From positions 1,240,001-1,304,000 of the forward strand of contig NZ_CP027727.1 of assembly GCF_003851685.1 (NCBI RefSeq): 64,000 bases of DNA. The letters are read 5' to 3'. Below are positions 7,412-16,312 of the stretch, piece by piece (the first letter of the stretch is position 1; every line of letters starts with the position of its first letter). The stretch comes from Pseudomonas sp. R5-89-07 (GTDB taxonomy: Bacteria; Pseudomonadota; Gammaproteobacteria; Pseudomonadales; Pseudomonadaceae). The notes beneath the pieces were generated by a model. It searched no databases. It saw only the letters and a program-made list of their open reading frames with translations, and was not told where the DNA came from. A program made the translations under genes and the position numbers.

Positions 7412-8698
7412 TCAGGGCAGCACGGAGAAAACGATCGCAGACAGCGCAATCAGGCCGATCACCACTACGAACACATTCGACACCTGGCCCGAATACTGGC
7501 GCAGAGCTGGCACGCGCTGGATCGCGTACATCGGCATCAGGAACAGCAGGCACGCGATGATCGGCCCGCCCAGGGTTTCGATCATGCCCAGGATGCTTGG
7601 GTTGAAGGTGGCCACGGCCCAGCAGGCCAGCACCATGAACAGCGCGGTGCAGCGCTCCAGCCCTTTGGACGACAGGGAGCGATTGCGCCCGCGCAGGGAT
7701 TTGACGATCAAGCCCTGGAAGCCTTCGCTGGCACCGATGTAGTGGCCGAGGAAGGATTTGGTGATCGCCACCAGCGCGATCAACGGCGCGGCGTAGGCGA
7801 TCACCGGGGTCTGGAAGTGGTTGGCCAGGTACGACAGGATCGAGATGTTCTGTGCCTTGGCCGCGGCGAGGTCAGCCGGTGACAGCGCCAGCACGCAACT
7901 GAAGCAGAAGAACATCACGGTCACCACCATCATGCCGTGGGCGGTGGCGAGGATGCCGCTGCTTTTGCGTTCGGCCTGGGCGCCGTACACGCGCTTCTGG
8001 TCGACGGCGAACGCGGAGATGATCGGCGAGTGGTTGAACGAGAACACCATCACCGGGATCGCCAGCCACAGGGTCTTGAAGAACAGCGGCAGCGGCATCC
8101 CTTCGCTGGCGGAAGCGAAGAATGCGCCGTTCCAGTTGGGGATCAGGCTGACGGCCAGCAACAGCAAGGCGGCGACGAACGGGTACACCAACACGCTCAT
8201 GGCCTTGACGATCACGCCCTGGCCGCAGCGCACGATGGCCATCAGGCCGAGGATTAGCACCAGCGACAGGATCGCCCGCGGCGGCGGGGTCATGTGCAAC
8301 TGGTGTTGCATGAAGCTGCCCAGGGTATTGGTCAGCGCCACGCTGTACACCAGCAGAATCGGGAAGATCGCAAAGAAGTAGAGCAGGGTGATCAGCTTGC
8401 CTGCGCCCACGCCGAAGTGCTCTTCAACCACTTCGGTGATGTCGCCGGATTTGCCCGACAGCACGAAGCGCGTCAGCCCACGGTGGGCGAAGAAGGTCAT
8501 CGGGAAGGCCAGCAGCGCCAGCACGATCAACGGCCAGAAGCCGCCGACGCCGGCATTGATCGGCAGGAACAAGGTGCCTGCGCCAATGGCGGTGCCGTAG
8601 AGGCCGAGCATCCAGGTGGTGTCGTGTTTGGTCCAGCCGGTGGTGACAGTGCTCTCTACAGCGGGATTTTCGGCAGCAGGTGTACGTACATCAGTCAT
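7412..8698 (-). CDS. sdaC: Serine transporter, HAAAP family (SdaC-like)
   Basis: Inner-membrane H+-coupled amino acid importer of 428 residues with about 11 helices. GLYGTAIGAGTLFLP in helix 1 and the FSFNHSPIIS segment in mid-protein are typical of SdaC/TdcC carriers. It probably imports L-serine for the deaminase gene sdaA, which lies 61 bases upstream in the same direction. The ATG at 8698 (MTDVRT) is preferred over the far upstream in-frame start at 8818, which would overlap the end of sdaA. A run of AAN triplets before its ribosome site suggests Crc/Hfq control. Confidence 0.9.
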   Translation of the reverse strand: MTDVRTPAAENPAVESTVTTGWTKHDTTWMLGLYGTAIGAGTLFLPINAGVGGFWPLIVLALLAFPMTFFAHRGLTRFVLSGKSGDITEVVEEHFGVGAGKLITLLYFFAIFPILLVYSVALTNTLGSFMQHQLHMTPPPRAILSLVLILGLMAIVRCGQGVIVKAMSVLVYPFVAALLLLAVSLIPNWNGAFFASASEGMPLPLFFKTLWLAIPVMVFSFNHSPIISAFAVDQKRVYGAQAERKSSGILATAHGMMVVTVMFFCFSCVLALSPADLAAAKAQNISILSYLANHFQTPVIAYAAPLIALVAITKSFLGHYIGASEGFQGLIVKSLRGRNRSLSSKGLERCTALFMVLACWAVATFNPSILGMIETLGGPIIACLLFLMPMYAIQRVPALRQYSGQVSNVFVVVIGLIALSAIVFSVLP

Positions 8699-8710
8699 CG
8701 ATATTGCCTC

Positions 8711-8722
8711 GTTATTATTTTT
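8711..8722 (-). promoter_or_regulatory. Possible Hfq/Crc CA motif before sdaC
   Basis: On the minus strand AAAAATAATAAC (containing AANAANAA) lies just 5' of the sdaC Shine-Dalgarno ACGAGG. This is the expected place for translational catabolite repression of an amino acid transporter. Pattern-based inference. Confidence 0.5.
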
Positions 8723-8759
8723 GCGCGGGCTCACGTTGGGGCGGGTGAAAGTGCTCCGA

Positions 8760-10136
8760 TCAGCACTCCACCCAGCTGACCGCCAGGCCGCCCCGTGAAG
8801 TTTCTTTGTATTTGTCATGCATATCGGCGCCGGTATCGCGCATGGTGCGGATCACCCGGTCCAGGGAAATGAAGTGCTTGCCGTCGCCGCGCAAGGCCAT
8901 CTGGGTGGCGTTGATGGCTTTGACGGCTGCGATGGCGTTGCGCTCGATGCAGGGCACCTGCACGAGGCCGCCGACCGGGTCGCAGGTCAGGCCGAGGTTG
9001 TGTTCCAGGCCGATTTCGGCGGCGTTTTCCAGTTGCTCCGGGGTAGCACCGAGGATATCGGCCAGCCCGGCGGCGGCCATGGCGCAGGCCGAGCCGACTT
9101 CGCCCTGGCAGCCGACTTCGGCACCGGAAATCGAGGCGTTCTTCTTGCAGAGGATGCCGACGGCGGCGGCGGCCAGGAAGAAATTGACGACGTCGTCGTC
9201 GGACGCGTCGGTGTTGAACTTCATGTAGTAGTGCAACACCGCCGGGATGATGCCCGCCGCGCCATTGGTCGGCGCGGTGACCATGCGCCCACCGGCGGCA
9301 TTCTCTTCGTTGACGGCGAGGGCGAACAGGTTGACCCACTCCATGGCCGACAAGGTCGAGGTGATCACGTTCGGCTTGCCGATTTCCAGCAGGCTGCGGT
9401 GCAGTTTCGCCGCGCGGCGTGGCACGTCGAGGCCGCCAGGCAAAATGCCTTCATCGCGCAGGCCTTGTTCCACGCACTCACGCATCACCGACCAGATGTG
9501 CAGCAGGCCGCTGCGGATTTCCTCGTCGCTGCGCCAGGCCCGTTCGTTGGCCATCATCAGTTCCGAAACCCGCAGGCCGTGTTGGTTGCACAAGGTCAGC
9601 AGCTCGACGGCGCTGGAAAAGTCGTAGGGCAACTGCACGTCGCTGGTCGGCGCAATGCCTGACGCGGCTTCGGCAGCCTCGATGATGAAACCACCGCCCA
9701 CCGAATAGTAGGTCTGCTCGCTTAACAGGCCGCTGTCGCCATAGGCGTGCAGGGACATGGCGTTGGGGTGGTAGGGCAGGCTTTCATCGAGCAGCAGCAG
9801 GTCGGTGTGCCAGTTGAAGGCAACGGCGTGGTGGCCGGCGAGGAGCAACTGGCCGGACTCGCGCAGTTGCTGGATGCGTGCGTTGATCGAGGTGGGGTCG
9901 ACGCGATCCGGCCATTCGCCCATCAAGCCCATCACGCAGGCGCGGTCGGTGGCGTGACCGACGCCTGTCGCAGACAGCGAACCGTATAAACGCACTTCGA
10001 CGCGGCGGGTCTGGCCAAGCAACTGCTGGTCGGTCAGCGCCTGGGCAAAGGTTGCCGCAGCACGCATCGGGCCGACGGTATGGGAGCTGGATGGGCCGAT
10101 GCCCACTTTGAATAGATCGAAAACACTGATAGCCAT
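8760..10136 (-). CDS. sdaA: L-serine ammonia-lyase, iron-sulfur dependent
   Basis: Deaminates L-serine to pyruvate and ammonia in the cytoplasm. It is a single-chain type of 458 residues with the beta domain first ([12 protein letters not shown] at about 11-22) and the catalytic alpha domain after about residue 190. Cysteines in the stretch [12 protein letters not shown] and further on (LTCDPVGG) are the expected [4Fe-4S] ligands. It forms an operon with sdaC, and a LysR gene of DsdC type is divergently placed 137 bases upstream and may control it. Confidence 0.95.
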   Translation of the reverse strand: MAISVFDLFKVGIGPSSSHTVGPMRAAATFAQALTDQQLLGQTRRVEVRLYGSLSATGVGHATDRACVMGLMGEWPDRVDPTSINARIQQLRESGQLLLAGHHAVAFNWHTDLLLLDESLPYHPNAMSLHAYGDSGLLSEQTYYSVGGGFIIEAAEAASGIAPTSDVQLPYDFSSAVELLTLCNQHGLRVSELMMANERAWRSDEEIRSGLLHIWSVMRECVEQGLRDEGILPGGLDVPRRAAKLHRSLLEIGKPNVITSTLSAMEWVNLFALAVNEENAAGGRMVTAPTNGAAGIIPAVLHYYMKFNTDASDDDVVNFFLAAAAVGILCKKNASISGAEVGCQGEVGSACAMAAAGLADILGATPEQLENAAEIGLEHNLGLTCDPVGGLVQVPCIERNAIAAVKAINATQMALRGDGKHFISLDRVIRTMRDTGADMHDKYKETSRGGLAVSWVEC

Positions 10137-10273
10137 GCTAAAGCCTTACAAGCAATGGAGTAGAAATCGCTGCCATGTTTTGTAGAGCAGGCGGAATTGG
10201 CGCGATACTGAGCCTCTGGATCAGCACTGACCAACGAATTATCCTAAGACACCCTTTAGCAGGACTAAACGCT

Positions 10274-11221
10274 ATGACCCGCCCGCTTCATGGCCAGACG
10301 TACGTCTGGCTGCACGTGTTTTCCTGCGCTGCACGGCATTTGTCGTTCACCCGCTGCGCCGAAGAACTGCACATCACGCCGGGGGCGGTGAGCCAGCAGA
10401 TTCGCCAACTGGAGGACCGCCTGGGCTTCCGGCTGTTTCACCGGCGGGCCAGGGGCGTGGAACTGAGTGCCGAAGGGCAGCGCCTGGCAGCGGTGGTGGG
10501 GGAGGCTTACGGCAGCATTGATGCCGAGTTACAGCGCTTGGACGCCGGGATGATCAGCGGCACCTTGCGCCTGCGTTCGATCCCATCGTTTCTCGGCAAG
10601 TGGCTGACCCCGCGTCTGCCACGTCTGCAACAGCGCTTTCCGGACATCCAGCTGCGCATGGTTGCCGAAGACAGCAGCATCGCCTTGCATGAGGGCGATT
10701 TCGACCTGGCCATCGACCTGAACGACGGCAGCTACCCGGGCCTGTTATCCACAGCGCTGCTGGACGAGCAGATTTTTCCGGTGTGCGCCCCCAGCCTGCT
10801 GCGCGGGCGCCCGCCGTTGCATGGGCCGGCGGACCTGGCGCACTTCCCGCTGCTGCACGACATTACCGCCTGGCGTGGGAGCTATGAGTACGCCGAGTGG
10901 GAGTTTTACCTGAATGCCATCGGTTACCACGACGCCGATGTGCGCCGCGGGCACACCTTCAACCGCAACCACCTGACCATCGAAGCCGCCATCGCGGGCA
11001 TGGGCGTGGCGATTGCGCGGCGCACCTTGCTCAACGACGAACTGGAACGCGGCACCCTGATCGTGCCGTTCGGCCTGGCCGTGCCCAACCATAAACGCTA
11101 TGTGCTGCTGTATGCGCCAGGCGCACTGAGCCATCCGGGCGTACGCGCGGTGCATGATTGGCTGGTGGAGGAGGCGGGGATTTTTCGTGCATTGCACCCC
11201 CTGGGAGAGGGGCAATTGTGA
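10274..11221 (+). CDS. LysR family regulator, DsdC-like
   Basis: DNA-binding regulator of 315 residues. The N-terminal winged HTH (SFTRCAEELHITPGAVSQQIRQLE, split here as residues about 26-49) is followed by a periplasmic-binding-like effector domain (from about residue 95). The effector segment GTLRLRSIPSFLGKWLTPRL and the LLHDITAW motif resemble DsdC, the D-serine-responsive activator. Since it diverges from sdaA-sdaC, control of serine use is a reasonable inference. The ATG at 10274 is chosen because the region before it up to 10175 is promoter sequence shared with sdaA. Confidence 0.85.
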   Translation: MTRPLHGQTYVWLHVFSCAARHLSFTRCAEELHITPGAVSQQIRQLEDRLGFRLFHRRARGVELSAEGQRLAAVVGEAYGSIDAELQRLDAGMISGTLRLRSIPSFLGKWLTPRLPRLQQRFPDIQLRMVAEDSSIALHEGDFDLAIDLNDGSYPGLLSTALLDEQIFPVCAPSLLRGRPPLHGPADLAHFPLLHDITAWRGSYEYAEWEFYLNAIGYHDADVRRGHTFNRNHLTIEAAIAGMGVAIARRTLLNDELERGTLIVPFGLAVPNHKRYVLLYAPGALSHPGVRAVHDWLVEEAGIFRALHPLGEGQL

Positions 11222-11434
11222 GGATCACGGAGCGCAGGAAGATGTAACTAACTCCCCACCCTAACAGCGTTTTTGCTTGTCGTCAGGGTTAATTTGTAAT
11301 GTAGGATTTATCTTTGCAAAGGGGTTGAATTGTTTCAGCGAGTGCTCAATTGTGTAATCAAGAGGTCATGGTTTCACCACCCCGGTGTTGCAGTTTGTGA
11401 TCTCTGGCGAGCTAGCTGAAATAAGGGAAGAACT

Positions 11435-11845
11435 ATGCAAATCCAAGTCAATAGCGATAACCATATTGAAAGCAGCATCCGACTGGAGGAGTGGGTACGT
11501 ACCACCATTGAGAGCACGCTCGAACGTTATGAAGAAGACTTGACCCGCGTTGAGGTTTACCTGCGCGATGAGAACGGCGACAAGCCTGGCCCCCATGATC
11601 TGAGTTGCCGTCTGGAAGCACGGCCAAAGGGCCATCAAGCAGTTTCGGTCTGCCATAAAGCCGATACGCTGGAACAAGCGATCGATGGCGCGGCCACCAA
11701 GCTCGATCACGCCCTGGAGCATCTGTTCGGCAAACTGCAAGGCAAGCCCCGCGCTGCCGGTAAAAACCAGCCGATCAACAAAGTGAATGAAGACGCGCTT
11801 GAAGAGGAATTTCTGGAAAACGAAAACGCTGCCATTAACAGCTGA
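11435..11845 (+). CDS. HPF/RaiA family ribosome-associated protein
   Basis: A 136-residue cytoplasmic protein whose first 100 residues match the beta-alpha-beta fold of hibernation promoting factors: an N-terminal strand MQIQVNSDN, LTRVEVYLRDENGDKPG and a helix HKADTLEQAIDGAATKL. Such proteins bind the 30S decoding region and inactivate ribosomes in stationary phase. The acidic C-terminal tail is not the dimerising domain of long HPF. GGGAAG precedes the ATG. It is monocistronic with a strong terminator. It is distinct from the hpf next to rpoN, which is not in this window, so this is a paralogue. Confidence 0.8.
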   Translation: MQIQVNSDNHIESSIRLEEWVRTTIESTLERYEEDLTRVEVYLRDENGDKPGPHDLSCRLEARPKGHQAVSVCHKADTLEQAIDGAATKLDHALEHLFGKLQGKPRAAGKNQPINKVNEDALEEEFLENENAAINS

Positions 11846-11865
11846 CGGTTTTTCCACCCCCCATG

Positions 11866-11894
11866 AACGGGCCTGCACATGCAGGCCCGTTTTC
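11866..11894 (+). terminator. Rho-independent terminator after the HPF-like gene
   Basis: Stem AACGGGCCTGC / GCAGGCCCGTT with an ACAT loop, followed by TTT. It lies 20 bases after the stop codon. Confidence 0.88.
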
Positions 11895-11916
11895 GTTCCT
11901 GAGCATGCTGGGTATC

Positions 11917-11950
11917 AAATGTGGGAGGGGGCAAGCCCCCTCCCACATTT
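11917..11950. repeat. Single family I REP palindrome (collapsed REPIN)
   Basis: Arms of 16 bases (AAATGTGGGAGGGGGC and its complement) are separated by only two bases. It looks like a REPIN that has lost the whole interior between head and tail REPs. Confidence 0.9.
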
Positions 11951-11985
11951 GGATGTGTGGTGGCCTGCAAATTGAAGGCAGCCAG

Positions 11986-14322
11986 TCAGAACGCGATGGA
12001 CGTTTGCACATACACCGTGCGCGGCTCACCCACGTACTTGCCCTTGTTGTTATCGTCGAATGAGCGTGTGTAGTACTGCTTGTTGAAGATATTCTTCACC
12101 CCCACCGCTACGTTCAGGTCCGACAGCTGCGGGCCGAAGTCATAGGCTGCGCGGCTGCTGAACAGCATGTAGCCGGGGATGCGCCCATTCGCACCGTCGG
12201 CGCTTTCGGCCTGGGTGTTGGCGTTGTCGGCGAACTGGCTGCTCTGGTAGCTGCTGTCCAGGTTGAGCTTCCACGGCCCTTCGGTGTAACCCACGCCAAG
12301 AGTGCCTTTGTGCCTGGACGAGAAGGGCACGCGGTTGCCTTTGTTCGGGCCGTCTTCGCGGATGGTCGCGTCGACATACGCGTAAGTGGCGTACACATCG
12401 AAACCGGCCAGCGCCGGGCTCAGGCCGTCGAGGGCATAGTTGATGCTCGACTCGATGCCCTGGTGCCGGGTTTCACCGCGCGCGATTACGGTGTCATTGG
12501 TCTGGTTGCTGTCGTACTGGTTGTCGAAATTAATCAGGAACGCACCGATTTCCGCGCGCAGGCTGCCGTTGTCATAGCGCGTGCCCAGCTCCCAGGTGCG
12601 GGCTTTTTCCGGTTTCACTTCGCCGCTGTTCACGCGGTTGGGCATCTGGCTGTACTGCACGCTGCCGAACGAACCTTCGGTGTTGGCGTAGAGGTTCCAG
12701 TCCTCGGTGAGGTGGTAGAGCACGTTCAACGCCGGCAGCGCGGTGTTGTAGTCGCCCTTGTAGTTGACGTTGGTGAGGTTGTTGCTCTGCTGGGACTTGA
12801 TCATCTCGTAGCGCATGCCCGGCGTGATCGTCCACTTGCCGATATCGATACGGTCGTCGATGAAGAAGGCATTGGCTTCGGTGCCGCCGCGCGTGTCGCG
12901 GTCGTTGCGGCTGTCGGTGCTCGGCATTGGCTGGTTGGCGGCAATCGGCGTGCGGTAGCGCAACTCGTGGCCGGCTTCGTTGATGTAGCGGTAGCCGACG
13001 CCCACTTCGTGGCGGGTGGGGCCGAGGTCGAAGCCCTGGGCGAAGCGGGTTTCCAGGCCACGTACCCAGTATTCGCGCGGTGACAGCGAGAGGAAGCTGC
13101 CCTGATCGAGGTAACCGCTGCGCAGGGTCTTGGTGAAGAAGCTGTTGACCGTGAATTCGCGGCGATCCTGCTCGTAGCGGTAGCCTAAGTTGAACATCGT
13201 ACGGCGGCCCCAGAATTTGTCGTAGGGGCGGGTCGACTGGTAGGGATCGGCCTTGTAGTCCTTGACGTTCAAGCCGCCGGGCATATCGGCCTGGCCTTCG
13301 TAGTACTGCGCCATGGCGTTGAAGCTGTTGGCGTCATCCAGTTGGTATTTGCCCTTCAGGATCAGGTCATCGATGCGCGTGTCGCTGTTTTCCCGCCAGT
13401 CGCCACCGCGGGTGCCGGAGTACAGCAGCGCGCCGCCCAGGCCATTGTCGGCGGTGCCGCCGGCCAGCAGGTTGCCGGTGGTCTTGAAGCCATCGTGGCT
13501 GGAGGACGGGCTGGTTTCGGTCTGCAGGCCGCCTTTGACGGTGGGCGCCTGCGGGATTGCGCGGGTCACGAAATTGACGATGCCGCCGACGTTCTGCGGG
13601 CCGTAGCGCACTGCGCCGCCGCCGCGTACTACGTCGACCGCGTCCATGTTGCCCATGCTGATCGGGGCGAAGGACAGTTGTGGCTGGCCGTAAGGTGCGA
13701 AGGGCACGGGGATGCCGTCCATCAGCACCGTGGAGCGCGAGGCCAGGCGTGGGTTGAGCCCGCGAATGCCGAAGTTCAGCGCCATGTCATGGCTGCCGGT
13801 GCCGTTGTTGTCTGGGGCATTGACGCCGGGGATGCGGTTGAGCACGTCGCGGGCCTGGGTGGCGCCCTGGCGTTCGAATTCTTCGCGGCGGATCACGTCG
13901 CGTGCGCCGGGGTGTTCGAACACGTTGGTCTGCGCCGCATCGCCGAGCCAGTCGCCGACCACGTTGGACGTCTGCAGCTCGAGGGTGGCCGGGATGCTGG
14001 CGGGTTGCAGGCTGTAGGCATTGTCGCCCTCGGCACGGGCTTGCAGGCCACTGCCTTCCAAGAGTTTTTGCAGGCCCTCGGCGGCGCTGTAATTGCCCGA
14101 CAAGCCTGGGCTTTGCAGGCCGGCGGTGACCTCGGAACCGAACGACACCAGCACGCCGGCTTCGCGGCCGAACTGGTTCAGCGCCGCTTCCAGGCTGGTG
14201 GGCGCGATGTGATAGGTCTTCGCTTCGGCCGCCATTGCCGGGGGCAGTACGGTCAGGCTGAGGCTGGCGCCGAGCAGGAGTTGGCGCAGGGTGCGGGCAA
14301 GAAGCGTCGGTTGCAGGGGCAT
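11986..14322 (-). CDS. fecA: TonB-dependent ferric citrate receptor FecA
   Basis: Outer-membrane receptor of 778 residues. After a signal peptide (about 1-30, ending AMA) it carries the STN signalling domain (about 33-105, TYHIAPTSLEAALNQFG), the plug domain (NRIPGVNAPDNNGTGSHD, FGIRGLNPRLASRSTVLMDGIPVPFAPYGQ given here only as landmarks FGIRGLNP and VPFAPYGQ) and a 22-strand barrel ending in aromatic F. Long stretches of plug and barrel coincide with E. coli FecA as I remember it (for example QYDSNQTNDTV and SSQFADNANT). The ATG at 14322 starts the signal peptide; the upstream extension to 14373 is unsupported. It lies downstream of fecI-fecR and is therefore probably induced by ferric dicitrate. 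Confidence 0.93.
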   Translation of the reverse strand: MPLQPTLLARTLRQLLLGASLSLTVLPPAMAAEAKTYHIAPTSLEAALNQFGREAGVLVSFGSEVTAGLQSPGLSGNYSAAEGLQKLLEGSGLQARAEGDNAYSLQPASIPATLELQTSNVVGDWLGDAAQTNVFEHPGARDVIRREEFERQGATQARDVLNRIPGVNAPDNNGTGSHDMALNFGIRGLNPRLASRSTVLMDGIPVPFAPYGQPQLSFAPISMGNMDAVDVVRGGGAVRYGPQNVGGIVNFVTRAIPQAPTVKGGLQTETSPSSSHDGFKTTGNLLAGGTADNGLGGALLYSGTRGGDWRENSDTRIDDLILKGKYQLDDANSFNAMAQYYEGQADMPGGLNVKDYKADPYQSTRPYDKFWGRRTMFNLGYRYEQDRREFTVNSFFTKTLRSGYLDQGSFLSLSPREYWVRGLETRFAQGFDLGPTRHEVGVGYRYINEAGHELRYRTPIAANQPMPSTDSRNDRDTRGGTEANAFFIDDRIDIGKWTITPGMRYEMIKSQQSNNLTNVNYKGDYNTALPALNVLYHLTEDWNLYANTEGSFGSVQYSQMPNRVNSGEVKPEKARTWELGTRYDNGSLRAEIGAFLINFDNQYDSNQTNDTVIARGETRHQGIESSINYALDGLSPALAGFDVYATYAYVDATIREDGPNKGNRVPFSSRHKGTLGVGYTEGPWKLNLDSSYQSSQFADNANTQAESADGANGRIPGYMLFSSRAAYDFGPQLSDLNVAVGVKNIFNKQYYTRSFDDNNKGKYVGEPRTVYVQTSIAF

Positions 14323-14335
14323 GAAGGGCGGTCCT

Positions 14336-14367
14336 GAGAAGGAAGGGTCAAGGTGGCTTTCCTTCTC
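14336..14367 (-). promoter_or_regulatory. Hairpin between fecR and fecA
   Basis: An inverted repeat GAGAAGGAA / TTCCTTCTC sits immediately 5' of the fecA ribosome-binding site (AGGA) in the 90-base fecR-fecA gap. It could act as an attenuator or an mRNA stabiliser that raises fecA over fecIR. The position is seen; the role is inferred. Confidence 0.4.
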
Positions 14368-14412
14368 TGTCACGCGAGGGCTGGAAAACAGCTCACTGTT
14401 TTTTAAAAACGT

Positions 14413-15354
14413 TCAGGCACGGGCCTGAACCGTCACCCAATAGCGGGTAAAACGCCGCACGGTGACCGGCAGGCTGACCTCCAGCAGGTCGAGAATGCGT
14501 TCGCTGTCCTCCAGTGGATAACTGCCCGACAGCAGCAGGTTGGCCACCTGCGGGTCGCACTTGAGCTGGCCACGGCGGTAGCGCCCCAGTTCGCCGAGGA
14601 AATCTTCCAGGCGCATGTGCGCGGCCACCAGCATGCCGTCAGCCCAGGCGCCGCTGTTGGCGTCGGTGGGGCGAGGGCTGTCCCAGCCTTTGCGGGTGTA
14701 GTTGACCTGATGCGCGGCGGTGACGGTCAGCGGCAGGCCGCTGTAGTGGTTGGGCATTACCTCGACGTGGCCGTCGAGCACCGACAGTTGGGAATGGTCG
14801 TTGAACTGCCGCACATTCAAGCGCGCCGCCTGGCTGCTGAGCAGGCCCTGGCCGGTGAGGACGCGCAGCGGCGTGGCGCCTGCGCGGGCGGTCAGCAGGA
14901 TTTCACCTTCGAGCAGGCGCACCAGGCGCTGCTGGCTATCGAAATGCACGTCCACGGCGCTGCCGGTGTTGAGCTGCAACTGGCTGCCGTCGGCCAACTG
15001 TACGGTGCGGCGCTGACCAACCGGGCTGCGGTAGTCGGCCGTCAGCGGCGGCAGGATATGTTGCTGGCGCAGGCTCCAGGCTGCCGCCGACCCGGCGCCG
15101 AGAATCAACAGCAGCTTCAGCGCCTGACGCCGGCTGTTGGATGTGGGTGCATTCAACGCCGCATGCGCCAGCGGCGAAGGCATGCCGCGCAGGCGCTGGT
15201 TGACGCGCTGGATCTGGTCCCAGGCGCGCTGGTGTTCGCTGTGCGCCTCCAGCCATTGCTGCCAGGCCAACTGCTGGCGTGGGGTGAGCCGGCCTTGTTG
15301 CATTTCCAGCCACCAGAGCACGGCTTGTTCGGCCACTTGAGAGGAGACGTTCAT
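14413..15354 (-). CDS. fecR: FecR-type anti-sigma / signal transducer
   Basis: Inner-membrane regulator of 313 residues. A cytoplasmic N-terminal domain (DUF4880-like, WWLEMQQGRLTPRQQLAWQQWL) holds the sigma factor, one membrane helix follows at about residues 79-96 (LKLLLILGAGSAAAWSL), and the periplasmic FecR domain (QRRTVQLADGSQLQLNTGS onward) receives the signal from the STN domain of FecA. It overlaps the end of fecI by four bases, so the two are translationally coupled. Part of the fecI-fecR-fecA regulatory unit. Confidence 0.93.
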   Translation of the reverse strand: MNVSSQVAEQAVLWWLEMQQGRLTPRQQLAWQQWLEAHSEHQRAWDQIQRVNQRLRGMPSPLAHAALNAPTSNSRRQALKLLLILGAGSAAAWSLRQQHILPPLTADYRSPVGQRRTVQLADGSQLQLNTGSAVDVHFDSQQRLVRLLEGEILLTARAGATPLRVLTGQGLLSSQAARLNVRQFNDHSQLSVLDGHVEVMPNHYSGLPLTVTAAHQVNYTRKGWDSPRPTDANSGAWADGMLVAAHMRLEDFLGELGRYRRGQLKCDPQVANLLLSGSYPLEDSERILDLLEVSLPVTVRRFTRYWVTVQARA

Positions 15355-15839
15355 AGGGCGAAGTAACAGCGCAGGGCGGCCTTGGTCAGGTGGCGTTTGA
15401 CGGTGGCAATGGAGATGCCCAGTTGTGCGCCGATTTGCGCGTAGGTCAGGCCATCGAGCTGGGCCAGCAGGAAGGCGCGTTTGACCTGCACCGGCAGACC
15501 GTCGAGCAGTTGGTCCAGCTCCAGCAGGGTTTGCAGGATAATGGCGCGGTCTTCTTCCGACGGCGCCACGTGCTGCGGCATTTGCGCCAGGGCATCGAGG
15601 TAGGCGCGCTCCAGGTCCTGGCGACGGTAGAAGTTGAACAGCACGCGCTTGGCGACGGTGACGAGAAAGGCGCGGGGTTCGTTCAGCGTTGGCGCTTCGC
15701 GGGCGCTGAGCAGGCGGATGAAAGTGTCCTGCGCCAGGTCGGCCGCGCTTTCCGGGCAGCCGAGCTTGCGTCGCAACCAGCCGGTAAGCCAGTGGTGATG
15801 GTCGTTGTAGAGCACTTCGACGGTGTTGGACGGCGGCAA
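15351..15839 (-). CDS. fecI: ECF sigma factor FecI
   Basis: Extracytoplasmic-function sigma factor that directs RNA polymerase to the fecA promoter when ferric citrate is bound outside. Region 2 (DLAQDTFIRLL) and the region 4 HTH (LTYAQIGAQLGISIATVKRHL) are intact. The start is uncertain. TTG at 15839 has GGAG at the right distance and gives a length (162 aa) close to E. coli FecI (173 aa). GTG at 15848 has no spaced Shine-Dalgarno. ATG at 15941 would add a 34-residue extension and sit almost against the Fur box. The gene diverges from the DUF3649 operon. Confidence 0.9.
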   Translation of the reverse strand: MPPSNTVEVLYNDHHHWLTGWLRRKLGCPESAADLAQDTFIRLLSAREAPTLNEPRAFLVTVAKRVLFNFYRRQDLERAYLDALAQMPQHVAPSEEDRAIILQTLLELDQLLDGLPVQVKRAFLLAQLDGLTYAQIGAQLGISIATVKRHLTKAALRCYFAL

Positions 15840-15955
15840 CGTGATCACTCCATCAGCATCGGCGTGCTTTAGAGAACAAGAATTGTTCGCATTGTAGGGC
15901 CGGAGACGCGGTTCGGCAATCGGCCATGACCGGTGATTCATCCGTTCTCTTTTGC

Positions 15956-15980
15956 ATATGAGAATATTTATCATTAATAT
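15956..15980. promoter_or_regulatory. Fur box in the divergent fecI / DUF3649 promoter region
   Basis: ATGAGAATATTTATCAT (15958-15974) differs at one position from the common Pseudomonas Fur site ATGAGAATAATTATCAT, and flanking bases extend the AT-rich dyad. It lies between two divergent iron-uptake units, so one site probably represses both when iron is ample. Confidence 0.82.
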
Positions 15981-16009
15981 TGCGCGCTGATGAACTTGGC
16001 GCCTGCCGC

Positions 16010-16312
16010 ATGAAAAGCAAAACCTCACTGCCCGCCGCTTATCGCCTCGCCGTCACCTCGCGGGTGCTGGCAGCTGTGGTTGGCGGTTACCTGATGGCCT
16101 CCCTGGCGGCAATCTGCCTCGCGCTGTGGCTGCCAACCTCCCGCGCCGATGCAGTGATCACCGGCATGATGAGTTCGTTCGTGTTCTACCTGCTGGCGGT
16201 GCTCTGGTGCTTCGCCTGCCGCACGGCGTGGCGCGCATGGGCGGGGGTGATGCTGGCCAGTGCGCTGTTCGCCACCCTGGCGGGCATTGGCTTCTGGATG
16301 GTGCGCACATGA
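16010..16312 (+). CDS. DUF3649 membrane protein, iron uptake operon
   Basis: A 100-residue inner-membrane protein with three predicted helices (about 17-40, 51-68 and 73-95). DUF3649 proteins accompany PepSY membrane proteins and TonB receptors in iron-uptake operons; no activity is established. It is first gene of the plus-strand operon behind the Fur box, and its stop codon overlaps the start of the PepSY gene (ATGA). An earlier in-frame start at 15980 lacks a ribosome site and lies in the Fur region. Confidence 0.78.
   Translation: MKSKTSLPAAYRLAVTSRVLAAVVGGYLMASLAAICLALWLPTSRADAVITGMMSSFVFYLLAVLWCFACRTAWRAWAGVMLASALFATLAGIGFWMVRT

Noticed and set aside
6694..7560. 288-codon plus-strand frame over psiE end, DUF3509 and REPIN
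   Set aside because: It is antisense to DUF3509 and crosses a REPIN and the end of sdaC; no domain.
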